Assembly (NCBI GenBank): GCA_045539315.1
Contig: JAZQFC010000021.1
Span: 1 to 56,670, forward strand
Direction of reading: 5' to 3'
DNA from: RUG11462 sp045539315
GTDB taxonomy: Bacteria; Bacillota; Clostridia; Oscillospirales; Acutalibacteraceae
Length of the DNA stretch: 56,670 bases
Under the pieces are notes generated by a model. It saw only the letters and a program-made list of their open reading frames with translations, was not told the origin of the DNA and did not search any database. Below are positions 41,251 to 49,092 of the stretch, piece after piece (position 1 is the first letter of the stretch; every line of letters starts with the position of its first letter). The translations under genes and the position numbers were made by a program.

Positions 41251-41466
41251 ATGTTTGAATACAAAATTATCAAGAAAATCGGAGTTGCAGGAGAAACCGA
41301 CAACGACACAAAGGAAATCAATATCATCAAGTGGAGTGTCAATGCACCGTGTATCGACGTGCGGCGCTGGAGAAATGGTAAGCCTCTGAAAGGCATCGCC
41401 TTCTATCCAGATGAGATTGACGAGCTAATTAAATTACTGAGAAAAGCGAAAAAGGAGGTCATATAA
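41251..41466 (+). CDS. PC4/YdbC-like single-stranded-DNA-binding protein
   Basis: 71 residues. INIIKWSVNAPCIDVRRWRNGKPLKGIAFYPDEIDELIKLL has the layout of the PC4 coactivator fold (beta strands then helix), known in YdbC-type bacterial proteins to bind single-stranded DNA as a dimer. It lies directly before the ParB-like gene with no gap. GGAGG precedes the ATG. In mobile elements such proteins may guard or organise single-stranded DNA in transfer; this is inferred. Confidence 0.78.
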   Translation: MFEYKIIKKIGVAGETDNDTKEINIIKWSVNAPCIDVRRWRNGKPLKGIAFYPDEIDELIKLLRKAKKEVI

Positions 41467-42390
41467 ATGGCAAGAAAATCAGACTTTACCCTGTCGCCCA
41501 TACCAATTGATGCAATCTTTTCAACGCAGGCGGAAAGAGACGATGCACGCTTAGAGCGAGTACACAATATTCCTCTTGAGGAGCTACACCCCTTCAAGGA
41601 TCATCCTTTTAAAATTCAGTCAGGCGAGGAAATGGACCGAATGATTGAAAGTATCCGCAAGGTCGGGGCGATAACCCCCGCCCTTGCACGACCGCTTGAG
41701 GATGGCGGCTTTGAGCTGATATCGGGACACCGCAGGTTTGCGGCGTGTAAGGTGTTGGGGCTTAAAACAATGCCCGTAATCGTTCGGAAAATGACAGATG
41801 ATGAGGCGGTGATTGCAATGGTAGATGCAAATTTGCAGAGAGAAACCATACTTCCCAGTGAAAAACCGTTTGCTTATCGGATGAAGTTGGAAGCAATAAA
41901 GCATCAAGGTAGGAGTACTTCTCGCCAAGTTGGCGAGAACATGCTGAGCGTCACAAAGCTAAGTAATGATAACGAAGAAAGCGAGAGGCAAATACACCGT
42001 TATATCCGCCTAACATACCTCATCCCCGAACTACTCACCAAGGTAGACGAAGGCAAAATTGCTTTCAGTCCGGCGGTGGAAATCTCATTCTTGACAGAGG
42101 ATGAACAGCGAATCCTGCTTGATGCTATTGAGCTAAACGACTGCACACCATCCCACGCACAGAGTATACGGCTTAAGAAAATGTCTCAGGACTGCGTACT
42201 GACCAAAGACCAAATATACGAAATAATGTCGGAGGAAAAGCCGAACCAACAGGAACATCTGCGGTTTCGCAGAGAGGATTTCAACGGATATTTCCCGAAA
42301 TCCTATACCGAACAGCAGATAAAGAAGGATATTCTCAAGGGCTTGGAACTTTTGCACCGACACCGACAGCGAAATCGTGATGCGAGATAA
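41467..42390 (+). CDS. ParB/Spo0J-family DNA-binding protein
   Basis: 307 residues. ParB-type nuclease/CTPase motifs are visible: LEELHPFKDHPFKI, IRKVGAITPALARPLEDGGFELISGHRRF (the G-H-R-R box, about 80) and DANLQRETILPSEKPFAY. A helix-turn-helix region (SRQVGENMLSV ... RQIHRYIRLTYLIPELLTKVDEGKIAFSPAVEIS) follows. No ParA partner is present, as usual for this class in Tn1549-like elements. AAAGGAGG lies before the ATG. It may act in maintenance or gene regulation. Confidence 0.87.
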   Translation: MARKSDFTLSPIPIDAIFSTQAERDDARLERVHNIPLEELHPFKDHPFKIQSGEEMDRMIESIRKVGAITPALARPLEDGGFELISGHRRFAACKVLGLKTMPVIVRKMTDDEAVIAMVDANLQRETILPSEKPFAYRMKLEAIKHQGRSTSRQVGENMLSVTKLSNDNEESERQIHRYIRLTYLIPELLTKVDEGKIAFSPAVEISFLTEDEQRILLDAIELNDCTPSHAQSIRLKKMSQDCVLTKDQIYEIMSEEKPNQQEHLRFRREDFNGYFPKSYTEQQIKKDILKGLELLHRHRQRNRDAR

Positions 42391-42419
42391 AAATCGCACA
42401 TTTGTAAAGGAGGAGCACT

Positions 42420-42608
42420 ATGATTACAATTATAAAGGATAAAAATCCTAACCATATTTTCGCCGCCCTAAAGCTTTGCGAACAGCTTTATCACGACGGC
42501 AAAATTCCGTTATACGTGTTTCGGAATATGGTAAATCAGCACGCTGACGTGGTGGATGCCTCGAAATTCAATTTCACCATTCAGCAGGAAGGAGAAAAAG
42601 CTGGATGA
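42420..42608 (+). CDS. Small protein preceding the serine recombinase
   Basis: 62 residues: ITIIKDKNPNHIFAALKLCEQLYHDGKIPLYVFRNMV, helical. I recall such short genes ahead of large serine recombinases in Clostridia elements, but no function is known. AAAGGAGG precedes the ATG. The stop overlaps the start of the truncated recombinase (ATGATG), so the two were translationally coupled. Confidence 0.65.
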   Translation: MITIIKDKNPNHIFAALKLCEQLYHDGKIPLYVFRNMVNQHADVVDASKFNFTIQQEGEKAG

Positions 42609-42690
42609 TGTATCGATATAATGAATTTGACGAACGAAGGGTGGTGATTTATGCTCGTGTTTCTACCGAGCACGAAGCACAGATATCCGC
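42605..42690 (+). pseudogene. Truncated large serine recombinase (5' end only)
   Basis: The frame begins with RRVVIYARVSTEHEAQISAL, the N-terminal catalytic start of TnpX-type serine recombinases (with the nucleophile Ser in ARVS). It then changes abruptly near 42690 into antisense HsdS-like sequence. Over 450 codons of the expected protein are missing, so it is inactive. Confidence 0.8.
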
Positions 42691-42910
42691 ACTCAAATGC
42701 AACATTGTTGAAGTGATAACAAACCACTTTTTAAAATATGCATTTCCATATTGGCTAGAAAGCAAGAGAAACGACCAATATCCCTCTGTTTCTGTTCTAG
42801 GATGGTATTTTACCAAACCACTAAAAATAACGGCTTTCTTATCTTCTAGAACAATGACAACTTCGCCAGGCTTTCCGTCTTTTGCAAATACTATATCACC
42901 AATTTTGACA
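42690..42910 (-). pseudogene. HsdS-like target-recognition fragment
   Basis: Minus-strand frame IAFYHTVKIGDIVFAKDGKPGEVVIVLEDKKAVIFSG, then YWSFLLLSSQYGNAYFKKW, resembles part of a type I specificity-subunit recognition domain (G-D-[IL]-[VL]-x-[AT]-x-x-G-x-x-G-x pattern). It lacks a start with a ribosome site and is cut at about 42690 by the recombinase junction. Silent HsdS cassettes next to a tyrosine recombinase are known in phase-variable restriction systems. Confidence 0.5.
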
Positions 42911-43018
42911 GTGTGGTAGAAAGCAATCTGTCTGCTAAAGGAAAAAACAACAAGTGTAATCAGCAAGGAAGAGGATTTAATTAGTTGTGAGTTAACTAAA
43001 AACATCAATGTTTTCAAG

Positions 43019-43920
43019 ATGAATGGCGATATCAGAGATATTCAAAACGCTACAGTAACCAAAAATGACCTTGAAAAATATTCTGACAAAACAACATTAG
43101 CGTATTTGTCTGATTTAAAAAGCTTTGCGATATTTGTTGACAATGAAACTTTCGACGAAAATGTTGTTTTGAAATATATCAATTATCTTACACAAGAGAA
43201 ACAACTAAAAGATACTACAATAAAAAGAAAATTAATTGTTCTTAAGATGTATTTTTCTTTTTTAATGGATAAAGGTTATATAAACCAAAACTATTATAAC
43301 AACCACAAGTTTAAATTTAGGCAAGAAAAACGATTGCCTAAAACATTAACAATTTTAGAAGTGAAAAAGATTCTTAATTTACTTAACCAGCAAGTTGAAA
43401 TATCTAAAACAGTATCACAAACTTTTTTGTCAACAAGAAATTTAGCGTTAATAGATATTTTAATAAGCACAGGGATTCGAATATCCGAATTATCTAATAT
43501 ATCTTTAAGCGATATTGTTTTCTCTGAACACGTGATTCTTATCAAGGGCAAAGGCAGAAAACAACGTTTAATTTATATTTCTTGTCAACAAACCTGGGCA
43601 AACTTGGTTAATTGGATAAAATGTCGTGAAAAAAGCAATCCTCAAACCGATATATTGTTTGTAAATAAATACGGTAATCAGTTAGGAATACATGGTATTG
43701 AATACATATATAACGAGATTAAAACAAAAGCAAAAATAAATCCAAAATCAACACCACATTATTTGCTACAAACTTACTTTCTAACGGAGCGGATTTGCGC
43801 TCTGTTCAGGAATTGCTTGGCCATTCAAGTATTGCTACAACAGAAATTTATACTGCTGTAACAACTAAAAGAAAAAAGCAAGTTGTGAACAAATATAATT
43901 ATCGTAATAAGCTTATTTGA
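43019..43920 (+). pseudogene. Tyrosine recombinase with a deletion removing the HxLRH box
   Basis: Core-binding and catalytic domains are recognisable (STGIRISEL with the first Arg). At 43760-43765 the frame breaks: HYL is followed in the shifted frame by ATNLLSNGADLRSVQELLGHSSIATTEIYTAV and a stop at 43918-43920. Family members read HYLRHTFATN here, so about 13 bases (coding R-H-T-F) are missing, which deletes the second catalytic Arg and shifts frame. The next feature, 56 bases on, is an inverted crossover-like site. Upstream frame is open to about 42915, so the true start is uncertain. Confidence 0.82.
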
Positions 43921-43975
43921 TTGCTTTTTCGACAAAAAATCTTATATGTTTATGTTAGTATATATTTTTACATAT

Positions 43976-43999
43976 TTCAATTCTATTCAAGTTGAAAAC
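43976..43999. repeat. Left crossover-like site (inverted partner at 48991)
   Basis: Arms TTCAATT (43976-43982) and AGTTGAA (43990-43996) surround the 7-base spacer CTATTCA. The 24 bases equal the reverse complement of 48991-49014 except for one base, including an identical spacer. Seven-base arms with a 7-base spacer is the layout of a tyrosine recombinase core site. Confidence 0.65.
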
Positions 44000-44005
44000 A
44001 TAAAG

Positions 44006-44032
44006 AAAAAAGCCGTTTTCACGGCTTTTTAT
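44006..44032 (-). terminator. Terminator overlapping the XRE gene stop
   Basis: Minus-strand stem AAAAAGCCGT / ACGGCTTTTT with a GAAA loop; the stop codon of the regulator gene lies in the hairpin. Confidence 0.82.
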
Positions 44033-44387
44033 TTAAATGTTTTATTAATGCATCCCATTCCTCATTGGCATAGTTCAATTCGCTTGCTAATCGAATAACG
44101 TTAATTAGCGAATTATTGTTTTCGATATATTCAGAAACATCGTCCGGTATGTTATTAATCCTTGTATGGTCAATCGCCGCCAGGTCGAACATTTTCAGTT
44201 TTTCCTTTTCGTTTAGTTTAAGACATTCTGAAAGTTTGTTAATGATTTCTTTGTTTGGACTTCTTCGCCCGTTTTCTATATTACTTATATGAGAATAAGA
44301 TATGTCCGTTAGTTTTGAAAGTTGTCGTTCAGAAAGCCCTCTTTCTGTTCTCAACCTAGTTAAATATTTGCCAAAATGATTATTCAT
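44019..44387 (-). CDS. XRE-family transcriptional regulator
   Basis: 122 residues. The Cro/C1 helix-turn-helix (LRTERGLSERQLSKLTDISYSHISNIENGRRSPNKEIINKL) spans about 10-50, followed by an 65-residue helical tail. AAGGAG precedes the ATG. It lies inside the segment bounded by the inverted crossover-like sites and reads towards the left site. Its target is unknown; agr or Rhs control is possible. Confidence 0.87.
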   Translation of the reverse strand: MNNHFGKYLTRLRTERGLSERQLSKLTDISYSHISNIENGRRSPNKEIINKLSECLKLNEKEKLKMFDLAAIDHTRINNIPDDVSEYIENNNSLINVIRLASELNYANEEWDALIKHLNKKP

Positions 44388-44461
44388 ATATACTCCTTGC
44401 AGCAGTAGATATGCATACTACTGCATTTTAATAATCCAGTTCAAAAATCTTTGTTAGTTAT

Positions 44462-44695
44462 TTATTTTTCTAGTTTTGTGAACAATTCGTCTTCAATTAC
44501 ATCCATGATATGATGAACTGAAACATTATATTTAGTTAATTTATGTATTATATTTTCGACAAACTGTTTGTCTGGTGATATATCATCAATATCAAAAACT
44601 ACTTTATCATCTTTGTAAGCTTTAATGCCGAAAACCTCAACATTTTCAAATTCTTCGATGTTTGCTGTTTTACTTTTTAATGTGTATTTAATCAT
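44462..44695 (-). CDS. DUF6514-like small protein
   Basis: 77 residues with alternating strand-helix pattern: IKYTLKSKTANIEEFENVEVFGIKAY, an acidic turn (DIDDISPDKQFVENIIHKLTKYNV) and HHIMDVIEDEL. The pattern matches DUF6514 of Clostridia (moderately sure). No enzyme motif is seen. AGAAGGATG precedes the ATG. It is 74 bases before the XRE gene on the same strand and may be co-transcribed with it. Confidence 0.65.
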   Translation of the reverse strand: MIKYTLKSKTANIEEFENVEVFGIKAYKDDKVVFDIDDISPDKQFVENIIHKLTKYNVSVHHIMDVIEDELFTKLEK

Positions 44696-44816
44696 TTTAT
44701 CATCCTTCTCTAAAAAATTAGAATTATGATACTAAGTATTATTTAATACAATAGCATACACATTACTACTATAATGAAGCAATATAAATTGCTTATTATC
44801 TATTGTTTTAAAATAT

Positions 44817-44854
44817 AGCAAAAAGCCTGTGTTAAATTCACAGGACTTTTTGCT
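44817..44854 (-). terminator. Terminator after agrD
   Basis: Stem AGCAAAAAGCCTGTG with CACAGG-A-CTTTTTGCT (one bulge), 7-base loop, and T-run on the minus strand. Confidence 0.82.
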
Positions 44855-44859
44855 TTAAA

Positions 44860-44982
44860 TTATTCTTCGTCTTCTTTTAAAAGGCAAGCTGGTGTTTTTG
44901 GTTGATAAGAAGCAACAAAAGAAACAGCTCCTGCGCCTTCTTTTGCAATTTGTTCAATTGCTTTTGCTAATTTTTCTAACAT
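44860..44982 (-). CDS. agrD: AgrD-like cyclic-lactone autoinducing peptide precursor
   Basis: 40 residues, below usual gene-calling limits. An amphipathic N-terminal helix (MLEKLAKAIEQIAKE) anchors it to the membrane. SFVASYQPKTPACLL contains the likely mature thiolactone ring ending at the Cys region. The acidic tail KEDEE is the AgrB-recognised C-terminus. TGGAGGTG precedes the ATG. It overlaps the agrB 3' end by 29 bases. AgrB would cyclise and export it, and AgrC would sense it. Confidence 0.88.
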   Translation of the reverse strand: MLEKLAKAIEQIAKEGAGAVSFVASYQPKTPACLLKEDEE

Positions 44983-45571
44983 GTCTACACCTCCAGTCAA
45001 CTAAAAATTCATAGTACATTAAGGATATAACCATACATATAGCCAAAACGGCTGAATATGCATAATACAAAATTATATTTCCAAACATTAATAAAAAAAT
45101 AATTATCAAGGCGGAATATATTACTATTGTAACTCGTGCAACTACTTTTTTCTTTTCAATTTGCTTTTTTGTTTTGGGATTGTTTTTGTTAATAACGGGT
45201 GCAAATTTATAAACAGTAAAGATTGAAAAACTAATAAGTATCAATATCACTATATAGTTGTCATCAAAATAGGTATATTTAATAAGTGCCAAATATATTA
45301 TAAATATTAAATTTGTAAATAACCAACATCTTAAATAAGAAGAACAGTGATAACCACCACACTTTGTTCTTAATGTCATAAATAGCAGCAAAAATATAAC
45401 GCCTTCTAAAAAGAAGTTTGCAATTAAAGAAATAAATAATATTGATATTATACAATTTGCAGTAGAAATAATGAGCATAATACCGTATTTTATTATTTCA
45501 TAGTTTTCTTCATCTGTCGCTTTGTGTTTAATAAGTAAATTAGTTAAATGGTTTGCAATGTTTTCTAGCAT
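44954..45571 (-). CDS. agrB: AgrB-like peptide-processing membrane protease
   Basis: AgrB cleaves the AgrD C-terminus and forms the thiolactone peptide. The 205-residue protein has five or six membrane helices and the conserved RTKCGGYHCSSYLRC block (about 68-82), containing the catalytic His of the His/Cys pair (family GGYHA with Cys further on). KKVVARV is the basic loop. It is separated from agrC by a terminator, so agrBD forms its own transcript. TGGTGAG lies before the ATG. Confidence 0.92.
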   Translation of the reverse strand: MLENIANHLTNLLIKHKATDEENYEIIKYGIMLIISTANCIISILFISLIANFFLEGVIFLLLFMTLRTKCGGYHCSSYLRCWLFTNLIFIIYLALIKYTYFDDNYIVILILISFSIFTVYKFAPVINKNNPKTKKQIEKKKVVARVTIVIYSALIIIFLLMFGNIILYYAYSAVLAICMVISLMYYEFLVDWRCRHVRKISKSN

Positions 45572-45661
45572 TTTCTCACCAACCTTGACAACAGTTTATT
45601 ATATTCGATGAATTTTTTAGAAAGTTGTCCCTTTTTGGTTGATTTTTTACCGCAAATTGAA

Positions 45662-45699
45662 AAACGGATGAACTTACCTCTAAATAAGTTCATCCGTTT
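45662..45699 (-). terminator. Terminator between agrC and agrB
   Basis: 15-bp perfect stem AAACGGATGAACTTA / TAAGTTCATCCGTTT with an 8-base loop and T-tail on the minus strand. It separates the sensor genes from agrBD. Confidence 0.88.
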
Positions 45700-45704
45700 A
45701 GACT

Positions 45705-47018
45705 TTAAATTAATACGATTGATTTAAATATATTTTTATCGTATTTTTGTTCAAAAATACCATTATTGTTTTCTACTGACTGCTCAACACTTTTCAGTCC
45801 AATGCCGTGCAAAGATTTATCTTTTTTATTAGTAAGTAATTCTCCTTTTTCATTAAACGGTGAAACACTTACATAATTATTAACCTCTAATAAAAGCATT
45901 TCTTTTTTTGCAACAATTTTAATTTCAACATTCCTGAATTCTTGATTTTCTTTAGTGCTGGCTTCGATTGCATTGTCAATAAGATTAGATAATATTACAC
46001 AAACATCAAATGCTAGATTTTGATTTATAATATTATATTCGCTATTTACTGTTATCTTTACATTGTTTTCTTTTGCTTTATGAATTTCGTTGTTTAACAC
46101 CGCGTCAACAAGTTTTGAACCAGTAAAAACTTGATAGTTATCGTTGCAGACATCTTCATATAGTTTGCTAATATAATCTTGCGCAGCATCATATTGTTTG
46201 TGTTGTATCATTAATCTCATTGACAGCACATGATTTTTGAAATCATGATAATATTTTGATTTGCTCTGATATTCTTGAGATAATCGCTCGTATTCTTGTT
46301 TAACAAAACTTTGTTGGAGATTTATCATTTCATTTTGATGTTTTTGTTGCTTATTTTTAAACACAAGTTGAATTACTGTTACTATTAGAGCGACTAATGC
46401 AATTAAAACTACCCACGAAATCATAACAGATTTTTTTAAAACTATAACATCGTTGCCGATGATTGCTGATACTAAATAATTTATAACAGTAAAACATATT
46501 AAATTTAGAGCAGTGATAATTAAAGATAACGTTTTGCTTGCCTTTAATTTGTTTTTTCTTTTTCTAGAAACGAAATAAAAAATACAACTAAAAGCAATTA
46601 ACAATAACTTCATAAAAATTATATAAACAATTCGTTTAAAACTAAAATCAGTAATTATACTTAATGTAAATCCTACTTTTTCTCCCCAAATTTCTATTAT
46701 TGATAAAATTAGAAAATCTAAAGCACCTAAAAACACAAAGTATAAAGAGGCTATTGCAAACTCTAAGAAATTATTGAATTTATAAATTAACAAACTGCAA
46801 CAACCAAGCAAAACAGATAAAACTATCATTGTAAACAAAGAATATAATGATAATGTATTTAAGAACAAGGTTATTGCGGTTATAAATACAGATAGTATGC
46901 ATGATAAGATTGCAGATTTAAATTTGCAATGCCTTCTTTCAAATAGTTTTGAGATTATAAACATAAATGTTAAACTTTCTATAAATGAAGCTAAAAATTC
47001 AACAATATAAAAAATCAT
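45705..47018 (-). CDS. agrC: AgrC-like sensor histidine kinase
   Basis: 437 residues: six membrane helices (about 1-210), a coiled linker (NKQQKHQNEMINLQQSFVKQEYERL), the phospho-acceptor His in KYYHDFKNHVLSMR (about 262) and a GHKL ATPase domain with LSNLIDNAIEAS (N box) and HGIGLKSVEQ (G box). It would bind the AgrD-derived peptide outside and signal to the LytTR regulator encoded 6 bases upstream. The agrA-agrC order is opposite to that in Staphylococcus. Confidence 0.92.
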   Translation of the reverse strand: MIFYIVEFLASFIESLTFMFIISKLFERRHCKFKSAILSCILSVFITAITLFLNTLSLYSLFTMIVLSVLLGCCSLLIYKFNNFLEFAIASLYFVFLGALDFLILSIIEIWGEKVGFTLSIITDFSFKRIVYIIFMKLLLIAFSCIFYFVSRKRKNKLKASKTLSLIITALNLICFTVINYLVSAIIGNDVIVLKKSVMISWVVLIALVALIVTVIQLVFKNKQQKHQNEMINLQQSFVKQEYERLSQEYQSKSKYYHDFKNHVLSMRLMIQHKQYDAAQDYISKLYEDVCNDNYQVFTGSKLVDAVLNNEIHKAKENNVKITVNSEYNIINQNLAFDVCVILSNLIDNAIEASTKENQEFRNVEIKIVAKKEMLLLEVNNYVSVSPFNEKGELLTNKKDKSLHGIGLKSVEQSVENNNGIFEQKYDKNIFKSIVLI

Positions 47019-47024
47019 AATTTT

Positions 47025-47747
47025 TTATTTCCCTTCAGTCAAAAACTTAATTGCTTTTTCTTTTACATCTTTTTGATTGGAACGACTAATTGCTAATTTA
47101 TCGCCGTTAATACAAATAACATCATTATTCTCAATTCTTTTTAGGTTGTTTAAATTAACGATACAACCTCTATCTATAAAAATAAAATCATCTTTATCTA
47201 ATGCTTTGTAAGTATTAATAATACTTTGTCTTTTATCTATTTCCCTATTGTTTTTACAAACAAAGGTTGAATATTTGCCATTTTTCTGAATATAAATAAT
47301 ATCATTAAAATGAATGTTTTCGATATGATTATATTTAGATATTAAAACTTGTCTTTGTTGTTTTTCAGCAACAATCTTTATTGCATCATCAATTGCAGGG
47401 GAAAGGCGAGAATTGGTTTGAGATTTTGGTATGTATCTAAAAATTTTTAATTTAAACGCATCTACCGCATATTGAATATATGAAGTTAAAAACATAACAA
47501 TACAATTATTACATAAATCATTAATTGTTTGTGCTAATTTCATTCCGTTTACATCAGGCATTTCAATATCTATAATCGCAATATCAAAATTAGAGCCGTC
47601 CTGTATATCTAAAATTAAATTTTTTGCTGTATTAAATTTGCTTAACTCTAAAGTATAGTTTTTATTTTCAAAATAGCTTTTTAGCATGTTTTCAAGACTA
47701 TTTAAATAATTTAAGTCATCATCACAAATCGCAATTTTAATAATCAT
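47025..47747 (-). CDS. agrA: AgrA-like LytTR response regulator
   Basis: 240 residues. The receiver domain has acidic IAICDDD and the phospho-acceptor Asp in IAIIDIEMPDVNG (about 57), and Lys in RYIPKSQ. The C-terminal LytTR DNA-binding domain starts about 135 (HIENIHFNDIIYIQKNGKYSTF ... FIFIDRGCIVNLNNLKRIENNDVICINGDKLAISRSNQ). ATG 47747 is chosen over 47771 since AGAGGATG lies 6-8 bases upstream of it. It is followed by agrC after 6 bases. Confidence 0.92.
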   Translation of the reverse strand: MIIKIAICDDDLNYLNSLENMLKSYFENKNYTLELSKFNTAKNLILDIQDGSNFDIAIIDIEMPDVNGMKLAQTINDLCNNCIVMFLTSYIQYAVDAFKLKIFRYIPKSQTNSRLSPAIDDAIKIVAEKQQRQVLISKYNHIENIHFNDIIYIQKNGKYSTFVCKNNREIDKRQSIINTYKALDKDDFIFIDRGCIVNLNNLKRIENNDVICINGDKLAISRSNQKDVKEKAIKFLTEGK

Positions 47748-47763
47748 TTTTACATCCTCTGCT

Positions 47764-48294
47764 TTAAACAATTAATCTATAAAACCTTCCATTATTGATA
47801 TTATAAATATAGCATTCATTGTCTATTATTTCAAGAATTAAATTATTTTTCTTGTTTTTGCTTTGATATTTATGCGTTCCTATAATAAAGTTTTTGCATT
47901 TGAATAGAATATCTTCGACTACACCTTGGCTTGTTATTCCGTTGTTAGCAGGGTACCATCTTCCGATAATACGTTTTATATTTGCTTTTGTTAATTCTAA
48001 AGAAATAGCAGTTTGCTTTTTTGCAAAATCTAAAAAATCGGCTTTTGAAATGCCTTTATAAGATAATATTTGGTTAAATATTTTTTCATATTCATAAAAA
48101 TCATAACCTAATTCTAAATACAAACACATATAAGCGAGTAATAATTCAAGCGTTTTTTCTTCTTTGTATCTTTTATAAAGCTTTAGATTTTCAATAATAC
48201 AACCAATGGTTGTGTTGTTTGCTGTGTTTGAGGCAATTAATACATTTGCCAATGTAGTTGAGCGTACAATGTTATATGTTTCTTTTGAAAACAA
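47764..48294 (-). CDS. Unknown protein heading the agrA-agrC transcript
   Basis: 176 residues, mostly helical (NLKLYKRYKEEKTLELLLAYMCLYLELGYDFYEYEKIFNQIL), ending in a beta-rich KNNLILEIIDNECYIYNINNGRFYRLIV. No membrane segment, helix-turn-helix or catalytic motif is recognised. A TTG start follows AAGGTG by about 8 bases. It lies 16 bases before agrA on the same strand, so it is probably part of the quorum-sensing transcript. Possible roles are an anti-regulator or linked effector, unproven. Confidence 0.7.
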   Translation of the reverse strand: MFSKETYNIVRSTTLANVLIASNTANNTTIGCIIENLKLYKRYKEEKTLELLLAYMCLYLELGYDFYEYEKIFNQILSYKGISKADFLDFAKKQTAISLELTKANIKRIIGRWYPANNGITSQGVVEDILFKCKNFIIGTHKYQSKNKKNNLILEIIDNECYIYNINNGRFYRLIV

Positions 48295-48431
48295 AACCAG
48301 TCACCTTCCAATCATCTACATTATACACCAAATAGTCAAATTAGTAAAGAACTAATCAAATTACATTATACAATTATTACAAGTAATATTCTAAACTTAT
48401 AATGTAAGAACAATATGTGAAGGTGTATATT

Positions 48432-48758
48432 ATGAAAGATTATAAACTTTTAATTGGAGCGAGAATAAAAGAAAAAAGAATTTTTAAAAATTTAACACAA
48501 GAGCAATTAGCAGAGTTATGTGATGTTTCATTAGGTACGATTAGTCGATTAGAAACCGGCAAGACTATGGTAAGCATTGAAATGTTGTTAATAATTGCGG
48601 ATTCGTTAGAAACAGATATAAACTATTTATTGTGTGATTTTGCAAAACACAATCCTGCAGAAGAACAACAAACAACAGAATGTTTGAATGAGTTTACAAA
48701 ACTTTCTTTAAAGAACAGAGAGATAGTTATTAATATAATGAAATTGATGAATAATTGA
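48432..48758 (+). CDS. XRE-family regulator, divergent from agr
   Basis: 108 residues: a Cro/C1 helix-turn-helix (ARIKEKRIFKNLTQEQLAELCDVSLGTISRLETGKTMVSIEMLL) about 8-55, then a helical tail with hydrophobic LLCDFA. ATG 48432 is preferred to GTG 48417 because GAAGGTG precedes it. A TATAAT box lies near 48397. It is divergent from the 176-residue gene across 137 bases and reads towards the Rhs gene, but a strong terminator intervenes. Confidence 0.88.
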   Translation: MKDYKLLIGARIKEKRIFKNLTQEQLAELCDVSLGTISRLETGKTMVSIEMLLIIADSLETDINYLLCDFAKHNPAEEQQTTECLNEFTKLSLKNREIVINIMKLMNN

Positions 48759-48842
48759 TTTGCGTTTATTTTTATTTATTGTAAAATTATTATTTACAGA
48801 ATTTTTGGATAAAACAACATATTTGTGCAAGAGGTATTAAAG

Positions 48843-48883
48843 CAAAAGCAGTCAATACAACTAACAGTTGTATTGACTGCTTT
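48843..48883 (+). terminator. Long perfect terminator before the Rhs gene
   Basis: A 19-bp perfect stem AAAAGCAGTCAATACAACT with its complement around an AAC loop, then T residues. It isolates the Rhs promoter from upstream read-through. Confidence 0.93.
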
Positions 48884-48990
48884 TATTATAAGGATGAATT
48901 TTAGAAACAAAATAAGCGACGGACCAAATTTATAACAAATAAGAAAAAATATCTTGTTGTTTTAATAGCCAAATATATAAGATTGAAAAA

Positions 48991-49014
48991 GTTTTCAATT
49001 TGAATAGAATTGAA
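48991..49014. repeat. Right crossover-like site at the Rhs promoter
   Basis: Arms TTCAATT (48994-49000) and AATTGAA (49008-49014) around the spacer TGAATAG. Inverted copy at 43976-43999 with one mismatch over 24 bases. The right arm supplies most of the -35 box of the Rhs promoter. Confidence 0.65.
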
Positions 49015-49038
49015 TTTGTTTTAAATGCTTTTTATAAT
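49010..49038 (+). promoter_or_regulatory. Promoter of the Rhs gene
   Basis: -35 TTGAAT (49010-49015) overlapping the crossover-like site, and -10 TATAAT (49033-49038), spacing 17 bp. A ribosome site AAAAAGGAG follows at 49076-49084. Confidence 0.75.
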
Positions 49039-49092
49039 ATTTGATGATAGCACTCGTGTTATTTTTTAGAACAATAAAAAGGAGAAAAACAA

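Noticed and set aside
42649..43017. Intact 122-codon minus-strand gene
   Set aside because: The first 35 codons overlap the plus-strand recombinase frame and the last run into the serine recombinase; only 42690-42910 resembles a protein, an HsdS fragment.
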